The notes beneath the pieces are model-generated. The model worked only from the letters and a program-made list of their open reading frames with translations, was not told the DNA's origin and did no database searches. Position numbers and translations under genes: made by a program. A stretch of DNA of 10,195 nucleotides from Treponema sp. (lineage in GTDB: Bacteria; Spirochaetota; Spirochaetia; Treponematales; Breznakiellaceae), in assembly GCA_031289935.1 (NCBI GenBank), contig JAITON010000153.1, positions 1-10,195 of the forward strand, read 5' to 3'. Shown one piece after another: positions 1 to 6,236 of the stretch (positions within the stretch are counted from its first letter, which is position 1; each line of letters opens with the position of its first letter).

Positions 1-232
1 CACTCTCGGCCAGGATCCCATCCACAGGCCATTCCCGGGCAATGATGTCGCAACGGCCCGCAGCCCGGCCCGTCACGGGAATTATTCGGAGCCCCGCTTC
101 TTTGAGGGTCCAGAGGGCAGCATAGGCATCGGGCAGCAACTTGGCATCCGTGGTGATGGTATCGTCAATATCGGTCAGGACATAGCGGATCCCCGCCGCC
201 TCGTCCCTGGTTAGCGCTGCAATCGGCTTCAT
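1..232 (-). CDS. HAD-superfamily (IIB-like) phosphatase, partial
   Basis: This is the first 77 residues of a gene that runs off the left edge of the window. The protein opens with MKPIAALTRDE and then shows HAD motif I at residues 21-25 (TDIDDTIT, with the Asp nucleophile D21 and the second Asp D23). Motif II follows at residues 51-56 (IPVTGR, with T54). The continuation, GRAAGRCDIIAREWPVDGIL, resembles Cof-like or sugar-phosphatase-like members of HAD subfamily IIB. These usually dephosphorylate sugar phosphates or other small phosphorylated metabolites in the cytoplasm; the substrate cannot be read from this fragment. The ATG at 232 is the only plausible start: no other ATG, GTG or TTG lies between it and motif I. 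It has no Shine-Dalgarno sequence, but a good promoter ends six bases upstream. The gene is divergent from rny. Family assignment is fairly sure; function is not. Confidence 0.8.
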   Translation of the reverse strand, partial: MKPIAALTRDEAAGIRYVLTDIDDTITTDAKLLPDAYAALWTLKEAGLRIIPVTGRAAGRCDIIAREWPVDGILAES

Positions 233-238
233 GGACCC

Positions 239-267
239 ATTATGCCGGGCTGACCGGCCCTTGTCAA
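239..267 (-). promoter_or_regulatory. sigma70-like promoter of the HAD gene, predicted leaderless
   Basis: On the minus strand TTGACA (267-262) is followed by a 17-base spacer and CATAAT (244-239). The -35 is perfect and the -10 matches five of six consensus bases. Only GGGTCC separates the -10 from the ATG at 232, so transcription should begin at or within a base or two of the start codon. This agrees with the missing Shine-Dalgarno sequence. The spacer contains the inverted repeat GGGC-6-GCCC (247-260), which could be an operator. Confidence 0.6.
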
Positions 268-304
268 AGGGCTGACGCGGTCTATGTCAGGGGGCTGACG
301 CGGT
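247..304. repeat. Short direct repeats spaced 22-23 bp upstream of the HAD gene
   Basis: Two 19-base copies, GTCAAAGGGCTGACGCGGT (263-281) and GTCAGGGGGCTGACGCGGT (286-304), differ at two positions and lie 23 bp apart. A degenerate third copy keeps GGGCTGAC at 247-254, 22 bp before the equivalent octamer at 269-276. The spacing is close to two helical turns. The -35 of the HAD promoter falls inside the middle copy and the third copy lies in its spacer. This is what an operator for a regulator binding one face of the DNA would look like, but a decayed tandem duplication is equally possible. The unit is far too short and irregular for CRISPR. Confidence 0.5.
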
Positions 305-367
305 TGTTGGCCGGGTTTTTCTGAATTCCACAAATTTTACTCTAAGAAGAGGATTTTTGACAAAGAA

Positions 368-375
368 GGGGGGGG
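368..375 (+). repeat. Run of eight G just upstream of the rny promoter
   Basis: Eight consecutive G lie seven bases before the -35 of the rny promoter and between two copies of TTGACAAAG (357-365 and 382-390). Mononucleotide runs of this length are prone to slippage. The upstream TTGACA has no acceptable -10 at the present spacing. Confidence 0.55.
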
Positions 376-381
376 TTGGAC

Positions 382-410
382 TTGACAAAGGCCGCACTTC
401 CTGGTAACAT
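382..410 (+). promoter_or_regulatory. Promoter of rny-ymdB
   Basis: TTGACA (382-387), a 17-base spacer and TAACAT (405-410) form a strong sigma70-type promoter. The TG at 402-403 also gives an extended -10 (TGGTAACAT). Transcription should start near 417 and leave a leader of about 32 bases containing the rny ribosome binding site AAGGGGAG (437-444). Confidence 0.7.
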
Positions 411-448
411 AAAATGGATTTTTATTAAATTTCGGTAAGGGGAGAGCT

Positions 449-1981
449 ATGTGGGATTGGATACTGTATATTATCCTCCCTCTTGCCGGGTTGACCTTAG
501 GCTGGATAATTAGATGGCTCTGGGCCAGATTCCAACTCACCGCGTCGGAACAGCGCGCCGAGCGGGTTAAACAGGATGCGATAAAGGAAGCTGAAGCCAA
601 AAAGAAGGAAATCCTTCTTGAGGCAAAAGATCAGATTATCCGCGAACGGAATCAGCAGGAAAGGGAAACCCGGGAACGAAGGGCAGAGCTGCAACGGTAT
701 GAACGCCGTGTAGTGCAGAAAGAAGAGACGATAGATAAGAAGATCGACCAGATTGAACGGACCGAGCAGGGTCTGGCCGAGAAGGAACGGTCCCTCCAGG
801 CCCGGGACGATGTGCTCAACAAGGAAGAGGAGCGTTACCGGGCGGAACTGGAGCGGATTTCCGGCTTAACCGTTGATGAGGCCAAGGCGCTGATCATTCA
901 GGATCTGGAAAACGATGCCAAGCACGACGCCCAGACGGTTATTAACAAGATTGAGCAGGAGGCCTCCATTACGGCGGAAAAAAAAGCCCGGGATATCCTC
1001 CTTTCGACCATCCAGCGGCTGGCCACCGAGGTCGCCGGTGATGTAACCATCACTTCGGTGACTCTGCCCAACGACGAGATGAAGGGCCGGATCATCGGCC
1101 GGGAGGGCCGGAACATCCGCACCCTGGAAACCCTCACCGGGGTGGATATCATCATTGACGACACGCCGGAGGCGGTGGTTATCTCCTGCTTCGATCCCGT
1201 GCGCCGGGAAATCGCCAAGCAGGCCATGGAACGGCTTATTGTGGACGGTCGTATCCACCCGGCCCGGATTGAGGAAATCGTCACCAAGGTGAGCCGGGAC
1301 ATCTCCCAGAAGATATTTGAGGAGGGCGAAAAGGTCCTCTACGATGTGGGTATCCACAATATCAGCCAGGATGCGATCCGGGCCCTGGGACGGCTCTACT
1401 TCCGCACTAGTTACGGGCAGAATGTACTTTACCATTCCAAGGAAGTGGCGATTATCGCGGGGATGCTTGCGGCGGAAATCGGCGCCAACCGGGACCTGGC
1501 CAAACGGGCGGCCCTGCTTCACGACATCGGCAAGGGTGCGGAGACCGACAGCGACCAGAACCATGCGGAAATCGGCATGGACATGGCCCGCAAAATGGGC
1601 GAGGACCCTCGGATACTCAATGCCATTGGGAGCCATCATAATGATATTGAGCCCTCCTGCATTGAATCGGTCATCGTCCAGATCGCAGATGCCATCAGTG
1701 CAGCCCGGCCGGGGGCCCGGAAGGAGACCCTGGACAACTACGTCAACCGGCTGGAGAACCTGGAGAACATCGCCGGGGGCTTTACGGGGGTTGATAAGGC
1801 TTTTGCAATCCAGGCCGGCCGGGAGCTGCGGATCATCGTCAACAACGAGGCTGTCAATGACGAGCAGTCCCGGGAGCTTGCCAAATCTATCGCCCGGAAG
1901 ATCGAGAGCGACCTCCGCTATCCGGGCCGGATCAAGGTAACGATTATTCGGGAAACCCGGATCGTCGAATACGCCCGGTAA
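449..1981 (+). CDS. rny: Ribonuclease Y
   Basis: RNase Y is a membrane-bound endoribonuclease that starts mRNA decay in bacteria that have it. The 510 residues show the complete family layout. An N-terminal membrane anchor covers about residues 4-25 (WILYIILPLAG...GWIIRWLW). A long charged coiled coil rich in E, K, R and Q spans about 30-185. A KH RNA-binding domain follows, with the GxxG loop GREG at 217-220. The C-terminal HD phosphodiesterase domain has H329, the HD pair H358-D359 (LLHDIGKG), H396-H397 and D414 as likely metal ligands. Length is close to that of Bacillus subtilis RNase Y (about 520). The ATG at 449 has a good ribosome binding site (AAGGGGAG) and places the anchor at the extreme N-terminus, so the start is secure. 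The gene has its own promoter and is followed twelve bases later by ymdB, a common pairing. Nothing looks damaged. Confidence 0.97.
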   Translation: MWDWILYIILPLAGLTLGWIIRWLWARFQLTASEQRAERVKQDAIKEAEAKKKEILLEAKDQIIRERNQQERETRERRAELQRYERRVVQKEETIDKKIDQIERTEQGLAEKERSLQARDDVLNKEEERYRAELERISGLTVDEAKALIIQDLENDAKHDAQTVINKIEQEASITAEKKARDILLSTIQRLATEVAGDVTITSVTLPNDEMKGRIIGREGRNIRTLETLTGVDIIIDDTPEAVVISCFDPVRREIAKQAMERLIVDGRIHPARIEEIVTKVSRDISQKIFEEGEKVLYDVGIHNISQDAIRALGRLYFRTSYGQNVLYHSKEVAIIAGMLAAEIGANRDLAKRAALLHDIGKGAETDSDQNHAEIGMDMARKMGEDPRILNAIGSHHNDIEPSCIESVIVQIADAISAARPGARKETLDNYVNRLENLENIAGGFTGVDKAFAIQAGRELRIIVNNEAVNDEQSRELAKSIARKIESDLRYPGRIKVTIIRETRIVEYAR

Positions 1982-1993
1982 GATTGGTTAGCG

Positions 1994-2800
1994 ATGGGCC
2001 GGGTTCGGGCGCTGATGGTAGGCGATGTGGTGGGCGATCCGGGGCTTCTGGCCCTGGAAGCCGCCCTCCCTGGTTTGATTCAGGAGCACCGGGCCGATTT
2101 CGTGGTGGTCAATGGTGAGAACGCTGCCGGGGGCTTCGGCCTATCCGCCGATACCCTGGCTCGGATTCTTGCCGCCGGGGCCGATGTGGTAACGTCTGGC
2201 AACCACATCTGGGAGAAGCGGGACTTCTGGCCGGTCCTGGAAATCGGCGCTGATCGCTGCATTTTGCGGCCCGCCAACTATCCTGTGGTCTGTCCCGGCC
2301 GGGGCTGGTTCCGGCTGGAAAAGGCCGGAACGGCCTGGGCGGTGATCAACCTCCAGGGCCGGGAACTAATGACCCTCATCGACTGCCCCTTCAAAACCTT
2401 TGACGCGATTTACCAAGAGATCAGTGGAGAGAAGCCCCCGCTCCCTATCATCATAGTGGATTTTCACGCCGAATCGACCCGTGAAAAGGAAGCCCTGGGA
2501 CTCTACCTGGACGGTCGGGCTGCTCTGATGGCCGGTACCCACACTCACGTCCAAACCGCCGACGAGCAGCTCCTCCCCGGCGGAACAGCTTATATGACCG
2601 ACCTGGGTATGACCGGCGCCCGGGAGAGTATCCTGGGTATGGATTCAAGCATATGCCTTAACCGGGCGCGGAACCAAGTGCTTTACCGCATGGAGGCCGC
2701 CAAATCGGTCCCCGGCCAGGAACTCACCTGCCAGGGAGTCCTGGTAGAAATCGACGCTGGTACCGGCAAGGCGGTCTCAATCCATCGGATTCGGCAATAA
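1994..2800 (+). CDS. ymdB: YmdB-family metallophosphoesterase (TIGR00282)
   Basis: This 268-residue protein belongs to the dinuclear-metal phosphodiesterase family of B. subtilis YmdB, which hydrolyses 2',3'-cyclic nucleotides and affects biofilm and motility decisions. All expected metal-site motifs are visible: GDVVG with D11, NGENAA with N40 and E42, SGNH with N70-H71, VDFHAE with H158, and GTHTHVQT with H183 and H185. The sequence tracks the Bacillus protein closely along its length (RPAN, AVINLQGR, DGRA, GTAYMTDLGMTG, LGMD). The start at 1994 leaves eight residues before the GDVVG strand, as in relatives. There is no clear Shine-Dalgarno sequence, and the rny stop is only twelve bases upstream, so translation is probably coupled to rny. 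Association with RNase Y turnover of cyclic-phosphate RNA ends is an attractive inference from the neighbourhood. The family call is very secure; the biological substrate here is unproven. Confidence 0.93.
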   Translation: MGRVRALMVGDVVGDPGLLALEAALPGLIQEHRADFVVVNGENAAGGFGLSADTLARILAAGADVVTSGNHIWEKRDFWPVLEIGADRCILRPANYPVVCPGRGWFRLEKAGTAWAVINLQGRELMTLIDCPFKTFDAIYQEISGEKPPLPIIIVDFHAESTREKEALGLYLDGRAALMAGTHTHVQTADEQLLPGGTAYMTDLGMTGARESILGMDSSICLNRARNQVLYRMEAAKSVPGQELTCQGVLVEIDAGTGKAVSIHRIRQ

Positions 2801-2886
2801 TTCCTTGCTTTGGTGAAGGCCGCTTCTTCCCTATTATTCGTAGTGAGAGGTCCCTTCAACAGGAAAAACCTCTGCCCTCTCATAGG

Positions 2887-2916
2887 GTTGTTCGGGAACT
2901 TCGGCTTCCGAATAAC
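2887..2916. terminator. UUCG-loop hairpin between convergent genes, probable bidirectional terminator
   Basis: Positions 2887-2897 pair with 2906-2916 (GTTGTTCGGGA against TTCCGAATAAC, with two G-T wobbles). After one A-C mismatch the stem is capped by C(TTCG)G, the very stable UUCG tetraloop. The hairpin sits in the 156-base gap between the ends of ymdB and the lytic transglycosylase gene, so it can serve either strand. No proper T tract follows on either side, which is why I hold back on intrinsic termination; a barrier to 3' exonucleases is the alternative. The rest of 2801-2956 holds no gene that I can support. Confidence 0.55.
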
Positions 2917-2956
2917 TTCCGCACTGAGCAAGCCCCCTGCATTTAATCAAGTCAGA

Positions 2957-3796
2957 TTAGCGCCGCGATGCGGGGCTCAGCAGGCTGAGCCGGGGGGCAA
3001 TGGGTTCGTGTTCCTCGGGCTCCGGTTCCTCGGCCACGGACAGTTCGATCGGAGGCAGGGGCGCTTCGGGCTCAATCCGTTGGACGTTAAAGACCTCTTC
3101 GATCTTTTCCTGGGATTCTAGTATCCGGGAGATATAATCCAGGGTTCGCTTGGGGGTGCCCCCGGAACTGACCCGGACGGTTCCAGCATTGTACATGGCG
3201 AGCCCCGCCACCACGGATCCTCCCCGGTCCAGGCACCAGCGCAGATGGGAGAGCCCGTAGTGGACATTCACATCGGGGTTGAAAAAGTCCGGCTCCGTCA
3301 GATTGGGAAAGGATACGTCGTTGAGTTGGAAAAGCCCCCGGTCTATGGTTTTATTGCTGTTGGAAGTGTTGATTGCCCGGATGTTAAAATGACTTTCCTC
3401 CCAACAGAGGGCAAAGGCCAAGCTGGGCCTGATATTGAACTCGTCCGCCTTGGCTAGAATAAGGGTTGCCAGGTCCCGGGAATGGACCAGACTGGTAAAA
3501 AACCCGATGACCGACTCCTGGGTTCCCGGGTTCTGATAATAATTCAGGATAAAATCTTCCTTTCCCGGGTATTCCGACAAAGGCATGTGTTCGGGAAGCT
3601 CTGGGAAGAGCTCCACCACGGGGATAGCTGTCTCCAGACCGGGGAACGAAAACTCCTCCACCTCCATTGCCAATTCAGGCTCCTCGACTCGAACCGGTGT
3701 AATTTCCGGCATAAGCTTGGGGAATATCACATAAAAACCCAGTGCCACAGTAACCACGGCCCCAAAGAAAAAGGGATATGCAAAATCACTTCTCAA
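2957..3796 (-). CDS. Membrane-anchored lytic transglycosylase (SLT domain)
   Basis: The protein has 279 residues. One hydrophobic segment near the N-terminus (about 8-26, PFFFGAVVTVALGFYVIFP) has no lipobox, so it is probably a signal anchor that leaves the rest in the periplasm. An acidic, proline-containing linker runs to about residue 75. The catalytic domain occupies about 105-225 and shows the family motifs in order: CWEESHFN with the likely catalytic Glu E134 followed by S135, GLFQLN (154-159), and AMYNAG (200-205). Such enzymes cleave peptidoglycan glycan strands to give 1,6-anhydro ends. A Pro/Glu-rich tail (about 240-270) follows. The start is a TTG: an in-frame TGA lies six codons upstream (3817-3815), and the next in-frame ATG (residue 29) would remove the anchor. 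A GAGG lies 13 bases upstream, which is rather far. The gene stands alone downstream of serA on the same strand. The specific SLT subfamily is not determined. Confidence 0.87.
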   Translation of the reverse strand: MRSDFAYPFFFGAVVTVALGFYVIFPKLMPEITPVRVEEPELAMEVEEFSFPGLETAIPVVELFPELPEHMPLSEYPGKEDFILNYYQNPGTQESVIGFFTSLVHSRDLATLILAKADEFNIRPSLAFALCWEESHFNIRAINTSNSNKTIDRGLFQLNDVSFPNLTEPDFFNPDVNVHYGLSHLRWCLDRGGSVVAGLAMYNAGTVRVSSGGTPKRTLDYISRILESQEKIEEVFNVQRIEPEAPLPPIELSVAEEPEPEEHEPIAPRLSLLSPASRR

Positions 3797-3827
3797 AATA
3801 TAGTTTGCACCTCACGTAAAGATTCTG

Positions 3828-3836
3828 TCTATAACA
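3828..3836 (-). promoter_or_regulatory. Possible extended -10 promoter of the lytic transglycosylase gene
   Basis: On the minus strand TGTTATAGA is an extended -10 (TGn plus TATAGA) about 32 bases before the TTG start. No convincing -35 is found 16-18 bases upstream. It is weakly supported, but would give the gene independent expression from the serC-serA unit. Confidence 0.35.
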
Positions 3837-3863
3837 AAACAGGTTCAACATACATAAAACCAC

Positions 3864-3883
3864 AAAAAAGGGCAATAACCCCC
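3864..3883 (-). terminator. Weak terminator-like element after serA
   Basis: Immediately after the serA stop the minus strand reads GGGGGTTATTGCCC and then TTTTTT. The stem has three strong G-C pairs extended by G-T wobbles, so it is short, but a clean run of six T follows. It may partly separate serA from the lytic transglycosylase gene. Low confidence because of the weak stem. Confidence 0.3.
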
Positions 3884-5053
3884 TCAAGTCCCGATGGTCC
3901 GTACCCGGATAATACCATCCACCGCCACAATCTGCTCCAGGATATCCGGCGGAATGGCCTGCTCGGTGTCGATGATATTGTAGGCGTAATCGTCCCGGTA
4001 ATGGTTGATCAGGTCCATGATGTTGATACCGCCCCCGGCCAGAATCGTGGTAATCTGGCCTACCATGTTGGGGATGTTCCGGTTTGCCACCAGGAGCCTG
4101 AAGGGGGCCCGCTGGTCCAGTCGGCACTTGGGAAAGTTTACGGAATTTTTGATAGTCCCGGTCGTCAGAAAAACCATAAGCTGCCGGACGGCCATGACGG
4201 CGCAGTTTTCCTCAGCCTCCGGGGTAGAGGCCCCCAGATGGGGGAAACAGACCACCTTTTTGCACGCCAGAAGCTCCGTAGAGGGGAAGTCCGTTACATA
4301 GGCCCCCAGCCGGCCTGCTTCCAGGGCGGCGATGACCTCGGTCTCGTTCACAAGGCCCCCCCGTGCTAGGTTGATGAGCCGGACCCCCTTCTTCATAAGA
4401 TGGAACTTTTCCGCGTCCAGGAGGTCCCGGGTGGAATCCGCCAGGGGAATATGGAGGCTTACATAGTCCGACCGGGCCAGGAGGCCTTCCAAGGTATCGG
4501 CCCGCTGGACCTGCCGGGAAAGGTTCCAGGCAGCGTCCACGGAAATGTAGGGATCGTAGCCGGTAACCTCCATGCCCAAGGAGATGGCATCGTTGGCCAC
4601 CATCACACCAATGGCCCCAAGGCCCACGATTCCCAGGGTCTTGCCCCGGAGTTCGGGCCCCTCAAAACGGGCCTTCTCTTTTTCCACCAGGTCTGGCACC
4701 CCGACATCCCTATCCGCCACCGAAGCGGCCCAGCGTATCCCCCCCAGAATATCCCGGGAGGAAAGAAGCAGAGCAGCGATGACCAGTTCCTTGACCGCAT
4801 TAGAGTTTGCCCCCGGCGTGTTAAAGACCACGATGCCCCGGCGGCGGCAATCATCCACGGGAATGTTATTGTAACCCGCCCCGGCCCGGGCAATGGCCTT
4901 GACCGTATCGGGCAGGACTATGCTGTGGAGATCTGCGCTCCGTACTAAAAGCGCATCGGGTCGAGGGATTTCGCTGGCCACCTCGTATTGGTCCCGGGGA
5001 AAGAGCTCCAGGCCCTGGGGCGAAATCTTGTTCATCGTCTGGATTCTAAACAT
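3884..5053 (-). CDS. serA: D-3-phosphoglycerate dehydrogenase, short ACT-containing type
   Basis: SerA oxidises 3-phosphoglycerate to 3-phosphohydroxypyruvate with NAD, the first step of serine synthesis. The 389-residue protein has the split substrate domain at its N-terminus and a Rossmann nucleotide domain with GLGAIG at 144-149. D167 at the end of the next strand favours NAD over NADP. The catalytic set is R231 (INLARGG), E260 and H272 (PHLGAST). The C-terminal ACT domain covers about 317-389 and begins FRLLVANRNIPNMVGQI; in this family it senses serine. There is no intervening ASB domain. The loop around E260 reads TDFPSTELL instead of the usual DVFxxEP, and the distance from Glu to His is short. 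The ATG at 5053 is two bases after the serC stop and has the ribosome binding site AAGGA inside the end of serC, so the two genes are surely co-translated. Confidence 0.95.
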   Translation of the reverse strand: MFRIQTMNKISPQGLELFPRDQYEVASEIPRPDALLVRSADLHSIVLPDTVKAIARAGAGYNNIPVDDCRRRGIVVFNTPGANSNAVKELVIAALLLSSRDILGGIRWAASVADRDVGVPDLVEKEKARFEGPELRGKTLGIVGLGAIGVMVANDAISLGMEVTGYDPYISVDAAWNLSRQVQRADTLEGLLARSDYVSLHIPLADSTRDLLDAEKFHLMKKGVRLINLARGGLVNETEVIAALEAGRLGAYVTDFPSTELLACKKVVCFPHLGASTPEAEENCAVMAVRQLMVFLTTGTIKNSVNFPKCRLDQRAPFRLLVANRNIPNMVGQITTILAGGGINIMDLINHYRDDYAYNIIDTEQAIPPDILEQIVAVDGIIRVRTIGT

Positions 5054-5055
5054 GC

Positions 5056-6171
5056 CTAGTTCCTTTTTTCAAAGCTCTCCATAAAGGCAACCAGAGCCTG
5101 GACGCCCTCCGTGGGCATGGCGTTGTAGATACTGGCCCGCATACCCCCTAGCAGGCGGTGCCCGGCCAGGTTCACGAGCCCTGAGGCGGCGGCCTCTTTG
5201 ACAAAGCGAATTTCGATTTCCTTGCGCTTGTCCGGGCCAGTTTCCACGGGCACAAAGGGGATGTTCATAAGGCTCCGGCTGGGTTTTTCCACTGGAGAGC
5301 GAAACATACGGGACGTTTCCAGGTAATCGTAGAGCAGGGCCGCCTTCTCCCGGTTTTTCTGCTCCATAGCCGCTACACCACCCTGGGCTTTGAGCCATTC
5401 CAGGACCAGGCCGATGATATAGATACCGTAGCAGGGGGGCGTATTGTACATGGAGCCTTCCCCGGCGTGGATATCGTAGCGGAGCAGGACCGGGGTCCAG
5501 GCCGGAGCTTTGCCGATAAGATCCTCCCGAATGATGACCACCGTGGTTCCTGCGGGGCCTAAGTTTTTCTGGGCCCCGGCGTAGAGGATCCCGAAACGGG
5601 ACACGTCCAGGGGCTCCGAGAGAATGCAGCTTGATGCGTCCGCAGCCAGAGGGACCTTCCCCAGGAGCTTTGCCGGGGGCAATTCCGGCCACCTGGTTCC
5701 CACAATCGTGTTGTTCAGGGTGATGTGGTAATAGGCCTCGTCCCCGGCGGCCGCAGACGGGGCGGGGATATAGGTGTAGTTTTTGTCTTTGGAACTGGCC
5801 TGCACCGAAACATCAGCGTACTTGGCGGCCTCTTCGATGGCCTTTTGGGCCCAGACCCCGGTATCCACATAAAGGGCGCGCCGGCTTGCTTTTCCCGGTT
5901 CAGCCCCAGCGGCCAGGTTCAGAGGGATCATGGAGAACTGGAGGGAAGCGCCCCCCTGGAGGAAGAGTACCCGGTAGTTCGCCGGGATATGCATAATCTC
6001 CCGGAGCAGGGCCTCGGTCTTGTCGATGATGGGCTTAAAGTCCCCGGATCGGTGGCTCATCTCCATGACCGATTGCCCGGTTCCGTTAGCGTTGGTCATT
6101 TCTATAGCTGCCCGTTCCAGCACAGGGAGGGGCAGCATAGAAGGACCCGAAGAAAAATTAAATACACGCAT
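5056..6171 (-). CDS. serC: Phosphoserine aminotransferase
   Basis: SerC is the PLP-dependent enzyme that converts 3-phosphohydroxypyruvate and glutamate to O-phosphoserine and 2-oxoglutarate. The 371 residues align throughout with the E. coli enzyme (about 362). The N-terminus is MRVFNFSSGPSMLP, followed by SVMEMSHR (H40-R41), VLFLQGGAS and the cofactor-binding D178. The PLP lysine is K202 in YAGAQKNLGPAG. GSMYNTPP and GHRLLGGMRASIYNAMPTEGV complete the signature. The frame stays open 22 codons further upstream to 6237, but the family N-terminus begins exactly at the ATG at 6171. That ATG lies six bases after a strong -10 and the upstream extension covers the promoter, so the shorter start is much better. 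No Shine-Dalgarno sequence precedes it. It heads the serC-serA operon; serB is not in view. Confidence 0.95.
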   Translation of the reverse strand: MRVFNFSSGPSMLPLPVLERAAIEMTNANGTGQSVMEMSHRSGDFKPIIDKTEALLREIMHIPANYRVLFLQGGASLQFSMIPLNLAAGAEPGKASRRALYVDTGVWAQKAIEEAAKYADVSVQASSKDKNYTYIPAPSAAAGDEAYYHITLNNTIVGTRWPELPPAKLLGKVPLAADASSCILSEPLDVSRFGILYAGAQKNLGPAGTTVVIIREDLIGKAPAWTPVLLRYDIHAGEGSMYNTPPCYGIYIIGLVLEWLKAQGGVAAMEQKNREKAALLYDYLETSRMFRSPVEKPSRSLMNIPFVPVETGPDKRKEIEIRFVKEAAASGLVNLAGHRLLGGMRASIYNAMPTEGVQALVAFMESFEKRN

Positions 6172-6177
6172 GAGGTT

Positions 6178-6206
6178 ACTATAGTAGAAGGGGGGAATTG
6201 TGTCAA
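6178..6206 (-). promoter_or_regulatory. Promoter of serC-serA, predicted leaderless
   Basis: On the minus strand TTGACA (6206-6201), a 17-base spacer and TATAGT (6183-6178) make a near-consensus sigma70 promoter. AACCTC alone separates it from the serC ATG, so the transcript should start at the A of the ATG. The spacer contains a run of six C, whose slippage would change the spacing between -35 and -10. The -35 overlaps that of the divergent hprK promoter. Confidence 0.7.
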
Positions 6207-6226
6207 TTATAAAGATGCGGTATGAT
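6198..6226 (+). promoter_or_regulatory. Promoter of hprK-ptsH, nearly leaderless
   Basis: TTGTGT (6198-6203), a 17-base spacer and TATGAT (6221-6226) form a moderate promoter. The predicted transcription start near 6233 is only about four bases before the ATG at 6237. The alternative upstream ATG at 6222 lies inside the -10 and would not be transcribed from here. The -35 overlaps the serC -35 by three bases; together they make the palindrome AATTG-TGT-CAATT (6196-6208). Confidence 0.5.
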
Positions 6227-6236
6227 ACTTTATACA

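Noticed and set aside
247..304. Possible CRISPR-like array
   Set aside because: Only two good copies with a 4-base gap and no spacers of suitable length; better described as short direct repeats.
866..1639. Long open frame (257 codons) antisense to rny
   Set aside because: It lies wholly inside a clear RNase Y gene, its protein has no recognisable motif and its composition is that of a GC-rich shadow frame.
2845..2887. Additional hairpins after ymdB (AGAGGT/ACCTCT and CCCT/AGGG)
   Set aside because: The first has a 16-base loop and the second four pairs; neither has a T tract. The UUCG hairpin just downstream is far stronger.
3482..4369. Open plus-strand frame of 295 codons across the lytic transglycosylase-serA junction
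   Set aside because: It is antisense to two well-supported genes, has no start signals and the translation resembles no protein family.
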